Assembly: GCA_023678885.1 (NCBI GenBank)
Contig: CM042983.1
Span: 23,666,279 to 23,730,278 of the forward strand
Direction of reading: 5' to 3'
Source of the DNA: Pogostemon cablin
Lineage: Eukaryota; Streptophyta; Magnoliopsida; Lamiales; Lamiaceae
Length of the DNA stretch: 64,000 nucleotides
Below are positions 23,862 to 35,047 of this stretch, piece after piece. The notes beneath the pieces are model-generated. The model ran no database searches. It was not told where the DNA came from and saw only the letters and a list, made by a program, of their open reading frames with translations. Each line of letters starts with the position of its first letter. Within the stretch, counting starts at the first letter, position 1. The translations under genes and the position numbers were made by a program.

Positions 23862-26800
23862 ATATGCTTTAATGCTGTTAAATGCATTAGTGCAAGCTTC
23901 ATCCCATTCAAATGGACTGCCTTTTTCATAAGATGGCTAAATGGTTGGCATCGGCCGGCCAAATTTGCTATGAATCTTCTTAAGTATGCCAGCTTACCTT
24001 GCAAACTCTTGAGCTCATGTATGTTTCGGGGCACCTGCATCTTCATTATCGCATCAATCTTTGCTTTGTCAATCTCAATGCCACGATGTCGGACAATGAA
24101 TCCAAGGAACTTACCAGAAGAGACTCCGAATGCGCACTTAAGCGGGTTCATCTTGAGTTGGAATTTTCTGAGACGCTCAAATATTTGCCTTAGATCCTTA
24201 AGATGATCCTTTTTCTTCTTTGATTTCACTACAATGTCATCCACATAACACTCAACATTCTTATGAAGCATGTCGTCAAATATCTTTTGCATAGCTCGTT
24301 GATACGTAGCGCCAGCATTCCTCAAGCCAAACGGCATAACATTATAGCAGTATATTCCTTTAGGAGTGCGGAAGGCTGTTTTCTCTTGATCTTCCGGAGC
24401 TAGGCTAATTTGATTGTAACCAGATGATCCATCCATAAATGAAAGCACTTCATGCCCGGTCGTTGCATCAATCATAAGTTCTGTGATTGGTAGTGGAAAA
24501 TCATCTTTTGGGCATGCCAAGTTCAAGTCACGGAAGTCAACACACACTCTAAGCTGCCCATTTGTCTTCCTTACTGGCACAATGTTAGAGAGCCAAGTGG
24601 GATACTTGACTTCTCGTATCTTTCCCATTTCAAGGAGCTTATTAACCTCAGCTTCAATCAATGGAACCAGCTCTGGTCGAAATCGACGCTGCATCTGCTT
24701 AACTGGCTTGACTCCTTTCTTTACTGCTAGATGATGAACTGCCACTTTTGGATCTAATCCGGGCATCTCCTTGAATGACCATGCAAACACGTCTCTAAAC
24801 TCTTGAAGAAGCTCAATGTAAGCCTTTTCCTCCTCAGATGTTAACAAAGCACTTATATAGGTTGGACGCGGATCATTAGCATCACCTAAATTAATCTCCT
24901 TCAATTGATCAACAGTAGATTTAATACCCTCCTCAAATTCTGGGGGAGCATCATCGGCATCTTCCTCTTCAGTTGAGGTTTCTTCTTGTATAGTGACATG
25001 ATTTACTGCAGCAACATCCTCCAGAAATTCTTGCCTTTGAAACTGTGGATTAGATCCAACTTGTTCATTCTCTCCCACTTTAACAATGCTCCCCACTTCA
25101 TAGCCATCTCTCCTCATCTCGACGATCTTGCTTTGTAGATCTCTTTCTGCACTTTGTAGATCTGTTTGCATGATGATGGAATGAACAACATCTGATGAGC
25201 CTACACTTTCACGATCATCTTCTTCACTTCGGGTGAAGATTATTGTTCGTTTCTTAGCTTTCAATATTGTGCCACATGATATAGTCAGGAAATGTCGTCT
25301 TTTCATGCGAGATGGGATCCGACTATGTATCTTTGGAAAACTTGGGAACTTAGTAGTCCTTTTAGCTCCAGCTGGTTTGAGCCTCTCGAATACTGAGATT
25401 CTTTCTGTCTTTCTATCTTCCTCATGAGACTCCTCTTCTTCAGAGAGAATTTCATCTTCAGTGATGTAGTTTGTGTTTGCCCTCTTTATCGCAATGCGAA
25501 CAGGTTTTTGCGGAACATATCCTATACCTGTTCTAGTATACTTGGAAGTACGGCCATTACTCTTCAATTTCTCTTGGGTGGTTCTACTAGGAGTCTTATG
25601 AGACAGTTCATTTGCCGTACCTTTTTCTTGAGGGTCATAACCAGCTTTCACAAGAAGTTTGTAAGCTTGTGGGCTATATGATTTGGAAACCGCTGCCTCA
25701 AATACATCTCCGTGCTCAGTTTTAGCCGCTTGAGTTGGGCGAGTGAATCCTTTGAGTGGAGGGGGAGAGGGCTTCTCAGCGTCAACCTTAGTCAGGGGTA
25801 GTGTCAACCCTTCTACAGTTTTGATCAACTGTTTACTTTCATTAGACTGTATGGATGAAACATCATCTGCATTCTCTTTTTCTTGTTTATCATCATCTTT
25901 ATCTTGTGATGAAGTTCCTTCTTGCTTATCGGCCTTGATACTTTTCAGAAAATATCTAGCGTCTGCGAAGTATGACTCTGCTTCTGTAAATGGTTTTTCA
26001 TCACCGAGTACCTTCTTTATGTTACCTCCATCGCAGTATTTGAAGCACTGATGCAGCGTAGAAGGAATCACTCCATTTTCATGCAACCATGGGCGCCCCA
26101 AGAGCATGTTATATGATGTTTTAGCATCAATGACATGAAACAGAACTGTTGAGGCCATCTCATCTATTATTAAGCTCATGACTATCGTACCAAGTGTTCT
26201 CTGGCCCTCTTGATTGAACCCGTGAATCGTCAGTCGGCTACTGCCAAGTTCATCTGTTGAAATCCCTAACCTTTTCAATGTCATTAGAGGTAGGATATTG
26301 ACCGCTGAACCTCCATCAATCAGTATTCGATTCACCCTTTGCTCTTGAGTGCAACCAGCTACGAACAAGGGTCGGTTGTGAGATTGTGAACCGAGCAGTA
26401 AGTCTTCCTCAGTGAAGGTAATCTTCATAGCATGGACCTTACTTTCAACTTTAGGCACAACAGCTTCGCCTGCCATATGGCATGAATAATTACTTCCACC
26501 GTCTGCAGAAGTAGAGTTTGCAGTTGCATCTTCATCTAGAAAGATCTTCCCTTGCTCAACCAATCGCATAACTTTGTCTTTAAAGACAAAGCAATCTTTG
26601 ATAGAATGTCCCACCAGTCTATGATACTTGTAGTATTTCGGATTGTCCGTTTGTCCCGCTTCCTCTGGTCGCTTCATTTCAGGAAGCTCGATAAGTTTAT
26701 CTTTGAGCAGATCATCGAGTATGCCTGGGACATCCGAATCAAGGAATGGGTACTTCCTTTCTTGCATTTCTTTCAAGGTCAATCTTCTTTGCCCCCTTTC

Positions 26801-26878
26801 TTGGGACTCATTCTTCACTTTATCATCTTTTTCATTCTCATTTCTTCGGAACTTGACAGTTGATGCATTTGTTGCCAT
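23858..26878 (-). pseudogene. pol: Tat pol, first part: protease and reverse transcriptase (1006 aa)
   Basis: A zinc-knuckle-like segment at residues 83-96 has the spacing x-x2-H86-x4-H91-x4-C96, but position 83 is Tyr where the family normally has Cys. The aspartic protease active site is D188-G-G-S191. Reverse transcriptase occupies about residues 720-960, with FRDLN, MPFGLRNA and the catalytic YVDD at 878-881. After residue about 985 the protein leaves the family sequence: a one-base loss in the homopolymer at 23922-23926 shifts the frame, and the RNase H region continues in the ORF at 21765-23861. The enzyme would copy the element's RNA into cDNA if expressed intact. Confidence 0.85.
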
Positions 26879-26947
26879 AGACCCTTTTTCGGAAGATTTG
26901 TTGTAGGGTTTGCCCCCTTTCCTTACCTCTTGCTTTTCTTTATACTT

Positions 26948-28108
26948 TTAGGATCCAGGAATTGGTGGTTCTACAACTCCACTTATCCCCATACTTAGCT
27001 CCATGTCGTGAGCTCTTGTGGCCAAGTCTTCAAAGGTTTTAGGCTTAATCCCTTGAAGTATGTAACGAAGGTTCCATTGCATTCCTGCTGTGCACATCTC
27101 AATGCCAGAAACTTCAGACAATCGATCTTTACAGTTTAGGCTCAAATTTCTCCATCGATTAATGTACTCAATTACTGGCTCTTCTTTTAACTGACGGGTG
27201 TTAGTCAACTCTATCATGCTAACCGTCCTCCTAGTACTATAGAAACGGTTAAGGAATTGATATTCCATCTGATCCCAACTGTCTATAGAATCAGCCTCCA
27301 AGTCGGTGTACCATTCAAAAGCATTTCCCTTCAGAGAGCGAACAAATTGTCTCACCATATGATCTCCGTGAGTGCCAGCATCATTGCACGTTTCTATGAA
27401 ATGTGCTATATGTTGCCTTGGATTACCTTTGCCATCAAACTGTTGGAACTTGGGGGGTTGATAGTTAGGTGGCATCCTCAAGTTGCCAACCCTCCTAGTA
27501 TAAGGCTTAGCATGAGCGAATGAAGGTTTAGAGCTCTCTTCGAATTGGTCCTTCATTGTGCCAAGTATAATGCTTTTTAACTGGCTGATAGGAACCATTC
27601 CATCATGGGAGATGTTCAATTCTTCTTCAATCACCCTTTTTCCCATCGTCTGACGCTTCGCAGACTCATCTACTTCATTTTCTGCATCTTCTTCTTGCTT
27701 TTCGTTCGCATGGCTAGTTTCAGCACCAGCCATTTTCTCCATCAGTTTGAAAATCAAAGTATTTTGTTCTTGGTTCTGTTTGGCAAGTGCAACAACGGAT
27801 TCAGTTAAGCTTGCCAACTGTTCTTCGACAGACGAAGTGTTTATTGCCATTGTCGAGGCTATGGATGAATCAGACGATGAGCTTTCTTCAAGTATAGGGG
27901 TTGAGTTAGCTGAGTCGTTTTTCTCATCTTTATCATCATATGGTATCACTCCAGAGGTAACTCCAACTGAAGAATTTATCTCTGAAGAGGCTTCAGATCG
28001 TGCCATCTTTGACATGCTTCTAGTTGTTACATTAACGTCTTCCACTTGTAATTCTGAAGACTTGAAGACAGAAGCTGATCTGTTGACTTTGATTCTTAGC
28101 GGAACCAT
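26948..28108 (-). CDS. gag: Tat gag protein (386 aa)
   Basis: This is the capsid-type protein that packages the element's RNA. The N-terminal 150 residues are acidic and Ser-rich (low complexity). From about residue 215 onward there is a retrotransposon gag domain, recognisable by WYTDLEADSIDSWDQM, FLNRFYSTRR and EEPVIEYINRWRNLS. It starts at the ATG at 28108, about 60 nt inside the 5' LTR. It ends at TAA (26950-26948). The sequence after that stop stays open in the same frame for 23 codons to the ATG of the next ORF, so gag and pol form a single frame interrupted by one stop. That stop could be read through, or could be a nonsense mutation. Confidence 0.85.
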   Translation of the reverse strand: MVPLRIKVNRSASVFKSSELQVEDVNVTTRSMSKMARSEASSEINSSVGVTSGVIPYDDKDEKNDSANSTPILEESSSSDSSIASTMAINTSSVEEQLASLTESVVALAKQNQEQNTLIFKLMEKMAGAETSHANEKQEEDAENEVDESAKRQTMGKRVIEEELNISHDGMVPISQLKSIILGTMKDQFEESSKPSFAHAKPYTRRVGNLRMPPNYQPPKFQQFDGKGNPRQHIAHFIETCNDAGTHGDHMVRQFVRSLKGNAFEWYTDLEADSIDSWDQMEYQFLNRFYSTRRTVSMIELTNTRQLKEEPVIEYINRWRNLSLNCKDRLSEVSGIEMCTAGMQWNLRYILQGIKPKTFEDLATRAHDMELSMGISGVVEPPIPGS

Positions 28109-28144
28109 CTTACTTTGCTCGAAGAGGAGATGAGAGGTAGAAAC

Positions 28145-28168
28145 GGTCCCACTGGGTGTGCCAAAATT
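28145..28168 (-). promoter_or_regulatory. Putative primer-binding site of the Tat element
   Basis: Immediately inside the 5' LTR, the minus strand reads TGGCACACCCAGTGGGACC. Its complement ends in CCA, as a tRNA primer would. I could not assign the tRNA. Confidence 0.55.
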
Positions 28169-29419
28169 TGTAACGACAAAATTTGTATTTATTAAATAAT
28201 AAACACAAAAGAAATTACAATGATAATCCGATGTGGATTAAACTTGAAAATTGAAGTAAACAGCTTCTATTTATCCTCTGATTCCTCTCTTGAGTTGACT
28301 TTCTTGACTTTTACCAACTTTCTGAGTCGGATCTTTGGATAAAACTTGTCCGAGCTCGGGTTCGGGGCTTGAAGCTTGAAAACGTTTATCCGGAGGCGTC
28401 GAGCCTTTGTTCGGATCGAACGTTGACTTGAAGATTTGCTGTGAAGAACGTCGTTCAATTTGGTAGAACACCGTTGACCTCACGATTTTTACTGGATGAA
28501 GAACGCCGGATCGGAGAGGCTTAGCACCTTGATCCTTGATCGGAGGCAGTTCTTGACTTGAAGTTACTTTGAAGCTGCTTGAAGACTGGCTTGAAGCCTT
28601 CGATTTGAAGCTTTGAAGATTTGAAGATCTGGAGCTTGAAGACTCGAAGATTTGAAGATCCTCGAAGGTCTTGAGCTTGAAGATTTGAAGATCTGAAGAT
28701 TCTCGAGTGTTCTTGAGCTTGAAGCTTTGAAGATTTGAAGATCCTCGAGTGTTCTTGATTTCTTCAAGAGCGTCTTGTCTTCGGGTGCTTGAATGTGTTT
28801 TGAATGAGGACTGAAGGCCCTTATTTATAGGTGGAGAAAATAACCACCTGAGAGATATTTTCTCCTTCGAAAAGATATGTTGGGCTTCTTCCTTTAATTA
28901 AGCCTGCTGGACTGGATACGGGACTATTTAATTTAAATAAGCCTGCTGGATTTGACTTGGGCCTATTTAATTTAATTAGGCTTTGACTTGGGCCTATTTA
29001 ATTTAATTAGGCCTGCTGACTTGCTGGATTTGTTGACTTAAATCAGGTCCACTTGCCTTGGATTAAACCCAATTAATTTAAATTGAGCCCTTCTGGCTTG
29101 GATTTGACCAATTTAATTTAAATTGAGCCCATTTGGCTTGGATTTGGGCAATTTAATTTAAATTGAGCCCATTTGGCTTGGATTTGACCAATTTAATTTA
29201 AATTGAGCCCATTTGGCTTGGATTTGGGCAATTTAATTTAAATTGAGCCCATTTGGCTTGGATTTGGGCTCAAATAATTATATTAATTACTAATTAATTA
29301 TTCATTTATTTTAAGGAACTATTTTATTTAAATTCCTCAATAAATAAATATTTAATCAATACTTAATATATCTTCCTCTGCATTTTATTTATTTAGGCAA
29401 TAAATTTTAATTGCCTACA
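28169..29419 (-). repeat. 5' LTR of the Tat element (1251 bp)
   Basis: On the minus strand it opens TGTAGGCAATTAAAATTTAT and closes ...GTCGTTACA. A TATA-like TATAAATAA lies at 28821-28829 on the minus strand. Downstream of that (28560-28790) is a degenerate repeat of the word CTTGAAGATTTGAAGATC. Upstream (29080-29270) is a 40-bp tandem repeat of which this LTR carries one fewer copy than its partner. Confidence 0.92.
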
Positions 29420-30109
29420 CTTATATTAATAAGGGTATATAAGTCTTATTAATTAAGGATATTTTAGTCTTGTTTACTTATGGGGTACATTTGGTAATAT
29501 TAGGTGTGCGAATAGCCGGTCCCTTTTTTTAATTTAGAAGAATTTTTGTTTATGTCTGTAAAGAGTAATTTTTCATATACTAAGAAGTAATTATTGAAAA
29601 TAGAGTTCATCGAGTGAACTCGATTCACATAAGTATTTGCCCATATTAAAATGTTATATGTATTAATATCAACACAAAAAATAAACATAAAGATTGAAAC
29701 GAGAGGGAAAATGTATATATATAGAGTAAAGGATCAAATGACACCCTCACTTATATCACGTTTTCAAATAAGGCAATCATAATTTTTATTTTTATTTTCA
29801 CAACCCAACCCAATTTCTATTTTAAGAGGAATACTCTGTGTGAGATTGTTTGACGAATTTCATTTTATTATACAGATTATCTATTAGTCTAATTAATAAA
29901 TAAAGAAGAAAAAAAAAAGCTCCGTAGTAGACTAGTAGTCACTGTTTTAAGAGTCATATATGTATAATTTTCTTTAAAATTATTTTTTAATACATATAAT
30001 ATTACTCTTTGAAAAATGAATTATTACTTTCTAAATAGAAAAATATTACTCTTCTGAATCTATTTAACAAGAATATAAAAAATCACCACATATTAGAATT
30101 GAAGAGTGA

Positions 30110-30326
30110 TATTTCCTCCGTTCCACCGAAAGGTCTTTATTTCATTATATTGGGTGTCTCATTCAAAGGTCTTCATTTTTTCATTTTAATAAAAAAGAGC
30201 TCATATATTGTCTATCACTCATTACTAATACAACTACCCACTATACATAAAATAATAATATTTCTTAATTCAAGTGCAAAAACAAATAGATACCTTTGCC
30301 AAGGAGAGTTATGACAGAGGGAGTAT
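30110..30326. mobile_element. Stowaway-like MITE (about 217 bp)
   Basis: The left end (TTTCCTCCGTTCCACCGAAAGG) and the right end (CCAAGGAGAGTTATGACAGAG followed by GGAGTAT) are imperfect inverted repeats of the CTCCCTCCGT type. The interior is AT-rich without ORFs. Confidence 0.65.
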
Positions 30327-30367
30327 TTTTTATTTACAAGACTAATAATTAATCTATCTATCAAAAG

Positions 30368-30558
30368 GCCTTCCAACTGAGCTTGGTTGATACAGGGTGA
30401 GAGTTCGAATCCTGCCTTTGGCATAGATTTGGCCCCTTGCAAGCACAGATTAAACAGTGAGCCCTCCCTAAAAGCCACTTGAGGCACATTCTGCAATTTA
30501 CCTCCTCCACCAATTCCCAGGGCAAGTGTGGTGGGGGGCCCTAATGGTGGGGTAAATC
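30368..30558 (+). mobile_element. tRNA-derived SINE with 16-bp target-site duplication
   Basis: The 191-bp body begins with a tRNA-like head: an A-box-like AACTGAGCTTGGTTGATAC and, at the usual spacing, a B-box GAGTTCGAATCC. Together these form an internal RNA polymerase III promoter. The body is bordered by perfect direct repeats ATCTATCTATCAAAAG at 30352-30367 and 30559-30574, as produced by L1-type target-primed insertion. No coding frame is expected. A true tRNA gene is excluded because no cloverleaf can be completed. Confidence 0.85.
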
Positions 30559-30888
30559 ATCTATCTATCAAAAGAGTAATTTTTCATGTACTAAAGAGTA
30601 ATCAATAAATCGGTAAAAAATTTGAGAAGTAATACTTTTCATTTAATTCAAAAAAAAAAATAATTCTCTTCTCCAATGAGTAATTTTTCATATATAAAAA
30701 ATAATTGATAAATCAAGGTATATATGTAAACCGGTTCACAAAGGTATTTTCGCCTGATTTCATTTTGTTTATCTTATAAGCATGCATATCTAATTAATCC
30801 ATTTAACAGTTGTGATATTTTTTTTTCTTTTCTTTATAAAAGTAATATATGTTTTTTTTTTAATATAAAAATTATTTTTATTTAGGGA

Positions 30889-31240
30889 GGATTACTACTA
30901 GGTACACAAAAAAACCCTAAATTACTATGAGATACAAACATACAAAAGTATTACTACTAGGTACAAAAATATATAGTGATATTCCAATATTACCCCTATT
31001 AATGTGCTGCACATAAATATTGTGTGCAGCAAAAGTTCATGTGCAGCAAAGTGTGTGCAGCAAAAAAAGTGTGTGCAGGAAAAAAAAGTGTGTGCAGCAA
31101 AAAAATGTGGTGGTCCGGCGGCGGCAATTTTTCCGGCGACCAGTTTTTTTTTTTTTCTTTTTTTTTTTTGGACGAACAGTTTTTCCGGCGACCGGCTGCC
31201 GGAGCTCCGGCGGCGGCGGCGCGGCAGCTTTCCGGCGACC

Positions 31241-31273
<33 letters not shown>

Positions 31274-31512
31274 ACGAACAGATTTTCCGGCGACCGACCG
31301 CCGGAGCTCCGCCGCCGGCGGCGGCGGCGGCGGTCCGGCAGCGGCAGCGGTGGTCCGGTGGTGGGTGGAGGTTGGGGTTAGTGTTTTAAAGGTATATGGG
31401 TTTAGGGGTATATTTGGTATTTTACTTTAATATTTTGTATTAAATAATAATTATTTTAAATCAATGTATCTAGTAGTAATTAAGGGTACAAAGTGTGTAC
31501 CTATCAGTAATT
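30889..31512. mobile_element. TIR element with a GC-rich core, copy 1
   Basis: The left end ATTACTACTAGGTACACA is inverted at the right end (GTGTGTACCTATCAGTAAT). The interior has repeats of GTGTGCAGCAAAAA (31018-31110). A GC-rich core follows (31108-31370) with CCGGCGGCGGC runs and two long poly-T tracts. Translations of the core are low-complexity Ala/Arg/Phe runs, not proteins. A second copy lies at 55548-56076. Confidence 0.7.
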
Positions 31513-32138
31513 ATTTCTTTTATTTATGAGGTATCTCTTTTAATTTAAATGGTATTATTCTTTATACGTATTATAAATTATTAATAAAATATTTTAATTT
31601 AAAGAATATAACTTTTCCTTATGTAGGTATAATTTTGTATTGAAAGAGATAATACTTCTTCTTTGTTATCGATTGAAAATATTTCTACTTTTTTTTAGGC
31701 AAATACTATTGTGCAATAGTTTTTAAGGTGCAATAGGGTCAATTCAGTATCTCACTTTCTCTAACTTCTTTCACGCTCTCTCTCTATCCCATCTGTACGC
31801 CTTCTATCCCTATTGCATTTTTCTCTATTTCTCCTATCTCTCTACAGCCTCTCCGCCTCCGCCGAACTTGCCTCCCCACCGCCTCTTCCAAAATCTCCTT
31901 CACAATACCGCTTAACCTCAATTGGTGAATCCCGTCATTTCCAGAGATTGCGATTTTGTGGAGCTTTTCAGAACAGTCGATTCGAAGTTTTTCAAGGCCG
32001 TGTAAATTCACCGAACTTGATGATTGACGTCAGCGCCTGGGACTTGATTTGGATCGTTGATTAGAATGAGAAAATTGAATCGATCTCCGTTTGTAGCTCC
32101 GATATTCCGGCGTACATGTCAAGTGCTCGAAAAATTAC
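31513..32138. other. Left flank of the inverted-LTR composite
   Basis: This stretch includes a CT-rich run (31750-31860) and a moderately GC-rich part (31860-32100). I recognise no gene. It would have been contiguous with 54411 onward before the composite inserted, since ATTAC occurs at both edges. The joined flanks may be an old element or a gene fragment. Confidence 0.4.
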
Positions 32139-34073
32139 TGCTGAGAATGAAAATAAGCGTGTTTTAAAATCCAATTTAATACCTTTTTGATTGATATTGT
32201 AGTCATATATGAGTACAAGTGTCTTATATTCAATATATGTGAGGATTATGTGCACGTGAGGTGTTTTGTTGTGTTTTAGGTGGAAAAAGGATGAAAAGTG
32301 CAAAATTGGAGAAAATGTGCAATTTGTGCAAGAATGCTGAAAACGCATATCCAACTTTCATAATTATTCTGTATTATTGTGGAGCTCGACACTATTGGTG
32401 TGATATATGGTTGGAAAGCCACTGAAGAGAGGGTCATTTTGGCGTAAAGAACACCATCATTGAAGTCCGAACGAGAAAGTTATGAGCAAAGAGGTGACGC
32501 CGCGCGAGCTGTACCGAACAGAATTGCAGTACTATTTTCCATGGCCTGTTACATATCCAATTCTTGGAGTTTTTGTGATTTCTTTATAAGGATAGAAAGC
32601 TCAGGAAGAGAGGATCACGTGAGCGCAAAAAATACTCAATTTCGAGATCGGATGTGAAAGTTATACGCGAAACGGAGTGACTGCGCAAATCGGTTCGACC
32701 TGCTTGAGGTCGAACCGAGGTCGAACCATGCACCTGGGACTTCTAGTAGGTGGGTTCGACCTGTGGTTCGACCTGCGGCCAGTGGTTTGACCTGTCTGCT
32801 GAGGTCGAACCATCGTGCGAAAACTTACCTTATCCGTATTTTCGAGGCCTAAACGCGTGTGATCACTTGAAAAGCCCATTCCAAGCCTAGGAGACATGAT
32901 TACAAGTATAAAAGGAGGTCTATACAACCCAAAAAGGAGGAGGAACACAACACAACAACAAGAGAGGAGAAGAGATGTCATAACATACAACACCCCACAA
33001 GAGGGGATCACCCCCCAACCATCATTCTTTCCTCCATCCATCCATCACTTTGAAGATTCGTTTGTGGAATCAAGAGGAGAACCAAGAGGAGGATTCAAGA
33101 GTGAGAAGGACGCGATGACACCACATCTAGGGTTTATTCGTTTTCTAATTTATCTTGTATTTTCCGGACATCCGGGTAAGTTCTATCCAACACCCATATG
33201 TGTTTCCTACAACATCATGGGCTAGAGCCTTTTTGGTAGAACTAGGGTTGTGAAGGTTTTACGAATTAATTGAATATCCATGTGTACACTCCGTACAACA
33301 CTACTTGTGGATTTATTTTATATATGATTGTACTTTCTTAATCCATATTCACGGTCGTTTTGTGCATCATTAACTGTTAAGTAGAGTCTGAATACATATC
33401 TTGGTTATTGATTGAGTGCGTTCACTGCTAAGCAGGATTCCATGTTATGATTCTAAGTGAGGGGACTCCGAAGCTTCATTAGAATTATCATATATGAATA
33501 CTTATTAATTTAATTGAATTCGGGTTATTAAGTAGGATAAAGAGGATAATTTTATAGTACTTATAAAGGGAGATCATATCGGGTTAGAGTACCAATCCTA
33601 GGGGGAAATAATTGATACTGATAGTACCTAAAAAGGGGGGTGAAATTACGTCTCTTGCTCCGAGGTTATTCACACGTGTTACACGCATGTTTACTTGTGT
33701 CTATAGAGTAGATATGCATGGTTTAGTGATGCGTCCGTATTCCACAAGGTAGAGTCGGACATTGACACATGGAAGGGAAGTTAATGAGTAAAACTGGATT
33801 ATCCTAGAGCTACCTATTCTCCTACTTGATCCACTTTCATATTCTTCGAGTGGTACTTTATTTTATTTGTTATTTTAATTATTTGTTTAGTAGCTGTTAA
33901 TTTTGTTAATTAAATCCATCAAATCTTATTGCCTTGTCTTAATTAATTTAGATAATAATTAAATTAATAATACGCCGTCCCTTAGGTTCGATATTCACTT
34001 GGTCACCTTTCGAGACTACAATTGATATCCTTCATACTTGGGGATTAATTGTGTGTTGAGAAAATGCGCATCA
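32139..34073 (+). repeat. Athila-like LTR, plus orientation (1935 bp)
   Basis: It begins TGCTGAGAATGAAAATAAGC and ends GAAAATGCGCATCA. A TATA box TATAAAA lies at 32907-32913, and a GGTTCGACC/GGTCGAACC array lies just upstream (32692-32814). It is related to, but several percent diverged from, the LTR at 52483-54410. Short ORFs in it are not genes. Confidence 0.88.
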
Positions 34074-34424
34074 AGTTCTTGGCGCCGTTGCCGGGGACGG
34101 CTGTTATTATCAAGAACTTGATGCGCGTTTTCTCAACACACAATTAATCCCCAAGTATGAAGGATATCGATTGTAGTCTCGAAAGGTGACCAAGTAAATA
34201 TCGAACCCAAGGGACGGCGTATTATCAATTTAATTATTATCTAAATTAATTAAGACAAGGTAATAAGATTTGATGGATTTAAGATGATTAAACTAATAAA
34301 CAAGTAATTAAAATAACAAATAAAATAAATATCACTTGAAGAATACGAAAGTGGATCAAGTAGGAGAATATGTAGCTCTAGGATAATCCAGTTTCACTAA
34401 TTAACTTCCCTTCCATGTGTCAAT
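33761..34424. repeat. Large near-palindrome at the inverted junction
   Basis: The arms are 33761-34081 (end of the plus LTR, its spacer and 2 nt of primer site) and 34111-34424 (the same sequence inverted). They are separated by a 29-nt spacer that holds the rest of the primer-binding site. The right arm is closer in sequence to the minus-strand LTR at 52483 than to the left arm, for example in a run near 34290-34360. So the two arms derive from different element copies. Confidence 0.85.
34080..34098 (+). promoter_or_regulatory. Primer-binding site, tRNA-Asp type, after the plus LTR
   Basis: TGGCGCCGTTGCCGGGGAC starts 6 nt after the LTR end (spacer AGTTCT). This is the usual Athila primer site complementary to the 3' end of tRNA-Asp. 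Only 12 nt of internal sequence follow before the inverted junction. Confidence 0.85.
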
Positions 34425-35047
34425 TAGTGGGAAAACAAAATAAAGATAAAGAGAAAGAGTAAGAAAATTAGCGGGAAACAAGGACTATGACCAATACCCC
34501 ATTCACAATACAATTGTCCTCAACTTAGGTCATGCAACTCTCATTACATGTAATAATCAATTCATAGCATACAAGTTAAGACAATCACCACCAATTCAAA
34601 TGCTCCATGAACATGTTCTCATGGGAAGTCTATAACACTCGCACTCAAGTGTAAAAGATGTACACTTATGGGTTAAGGTGTTTACGTTCAGATTCAATTC
34701 AAGTGCATGCGTAACCATAAGCTTGCCAAACGTCTCAAGCTCTTCACCACTAAAAGTATGATTCGACAATGGGATAAAAAATGACTTTTCCTTTGGATGT
34801 AATGTTGGCTCTTTGGTAAGGGTAGGAAACATATGGATAAAGTGACTCAATTAGTAGAGAATTAAAACCGAAGATCTTTTGTACTGCAGATTCTTACACT
34901 TCAAGGCTATCCAGCTTCATGCTCTTCTAATTTTCTTTTCTCTCCTTTCCTTCAAGCTCAACATACTTTTTTCTTTTCTTCAAGCACATCCATTTTTTCC
35001 CGAGGTACCAGTTTCGGGCACCACCTCACGCATCCTCCATAGGGTAC
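34425..35047 (-). other. 3' region of the minus-strand Athila-like element, left of the inserted element
   Basis: Read on the minus strand it matches the segment just before the 3' LTR in the plus-strand Athila (around 46920-47120): shared words include CAAAGAGCCAACATTACA and CAAGCTTATGGTTACGC. It has no gene. It continues at 49019 after the inserted element; GGTAC at 35043-35047 is the target duplication. Confidence 0.75.

Larger units (their letters stand above)
17080..29419 (-). mobile_element. Complete Tat-lineage Ty3/gypsy retrotransposon (12.3 kb)
   Basis: Two direct LTRs (17080-18370 and 28169-29419) begin TG and end CA and are bordered by CTTAT on both sides (17075-17079, 29420-29424). 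Genes read on the minus strand in the order gag, protease, reverse transcriptase, a degenerate RNase H, a second archaeal-type RNase H, integrase. The second RNase H and the long region between integrase and the 3' LTR place it in the Tat lineage. By eye the LTRs differ by about eight substitutions over 1.25 kb (about 0.6 percent) plus one 40-bp repeat unit, so the insertion is recent. Even so, pol is interrupted. Confidence 0.93.

Noticed and set aside
30395..30420. tRNA gene (TTCGAATCC box)
   Set aside because: Only the A and B boxes are tRNA-like; acceptor and anticodon stems cannot be formed, and the block is bordered by a SINE-type target duplication.
31004..31389. ORFs with long Phe and Ala/Arg runs
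   Set aside because: They come from poly-T tracts and CGG repeats in a TIR element; three overlapping frames look alike and none has a domain.
31813..32064. ORF starting with a hydrophobic, signal-peptide-like stretch
   Set aside because: No ATG at its start, it begins in a CT-rich run, and no homologous domain is visible.
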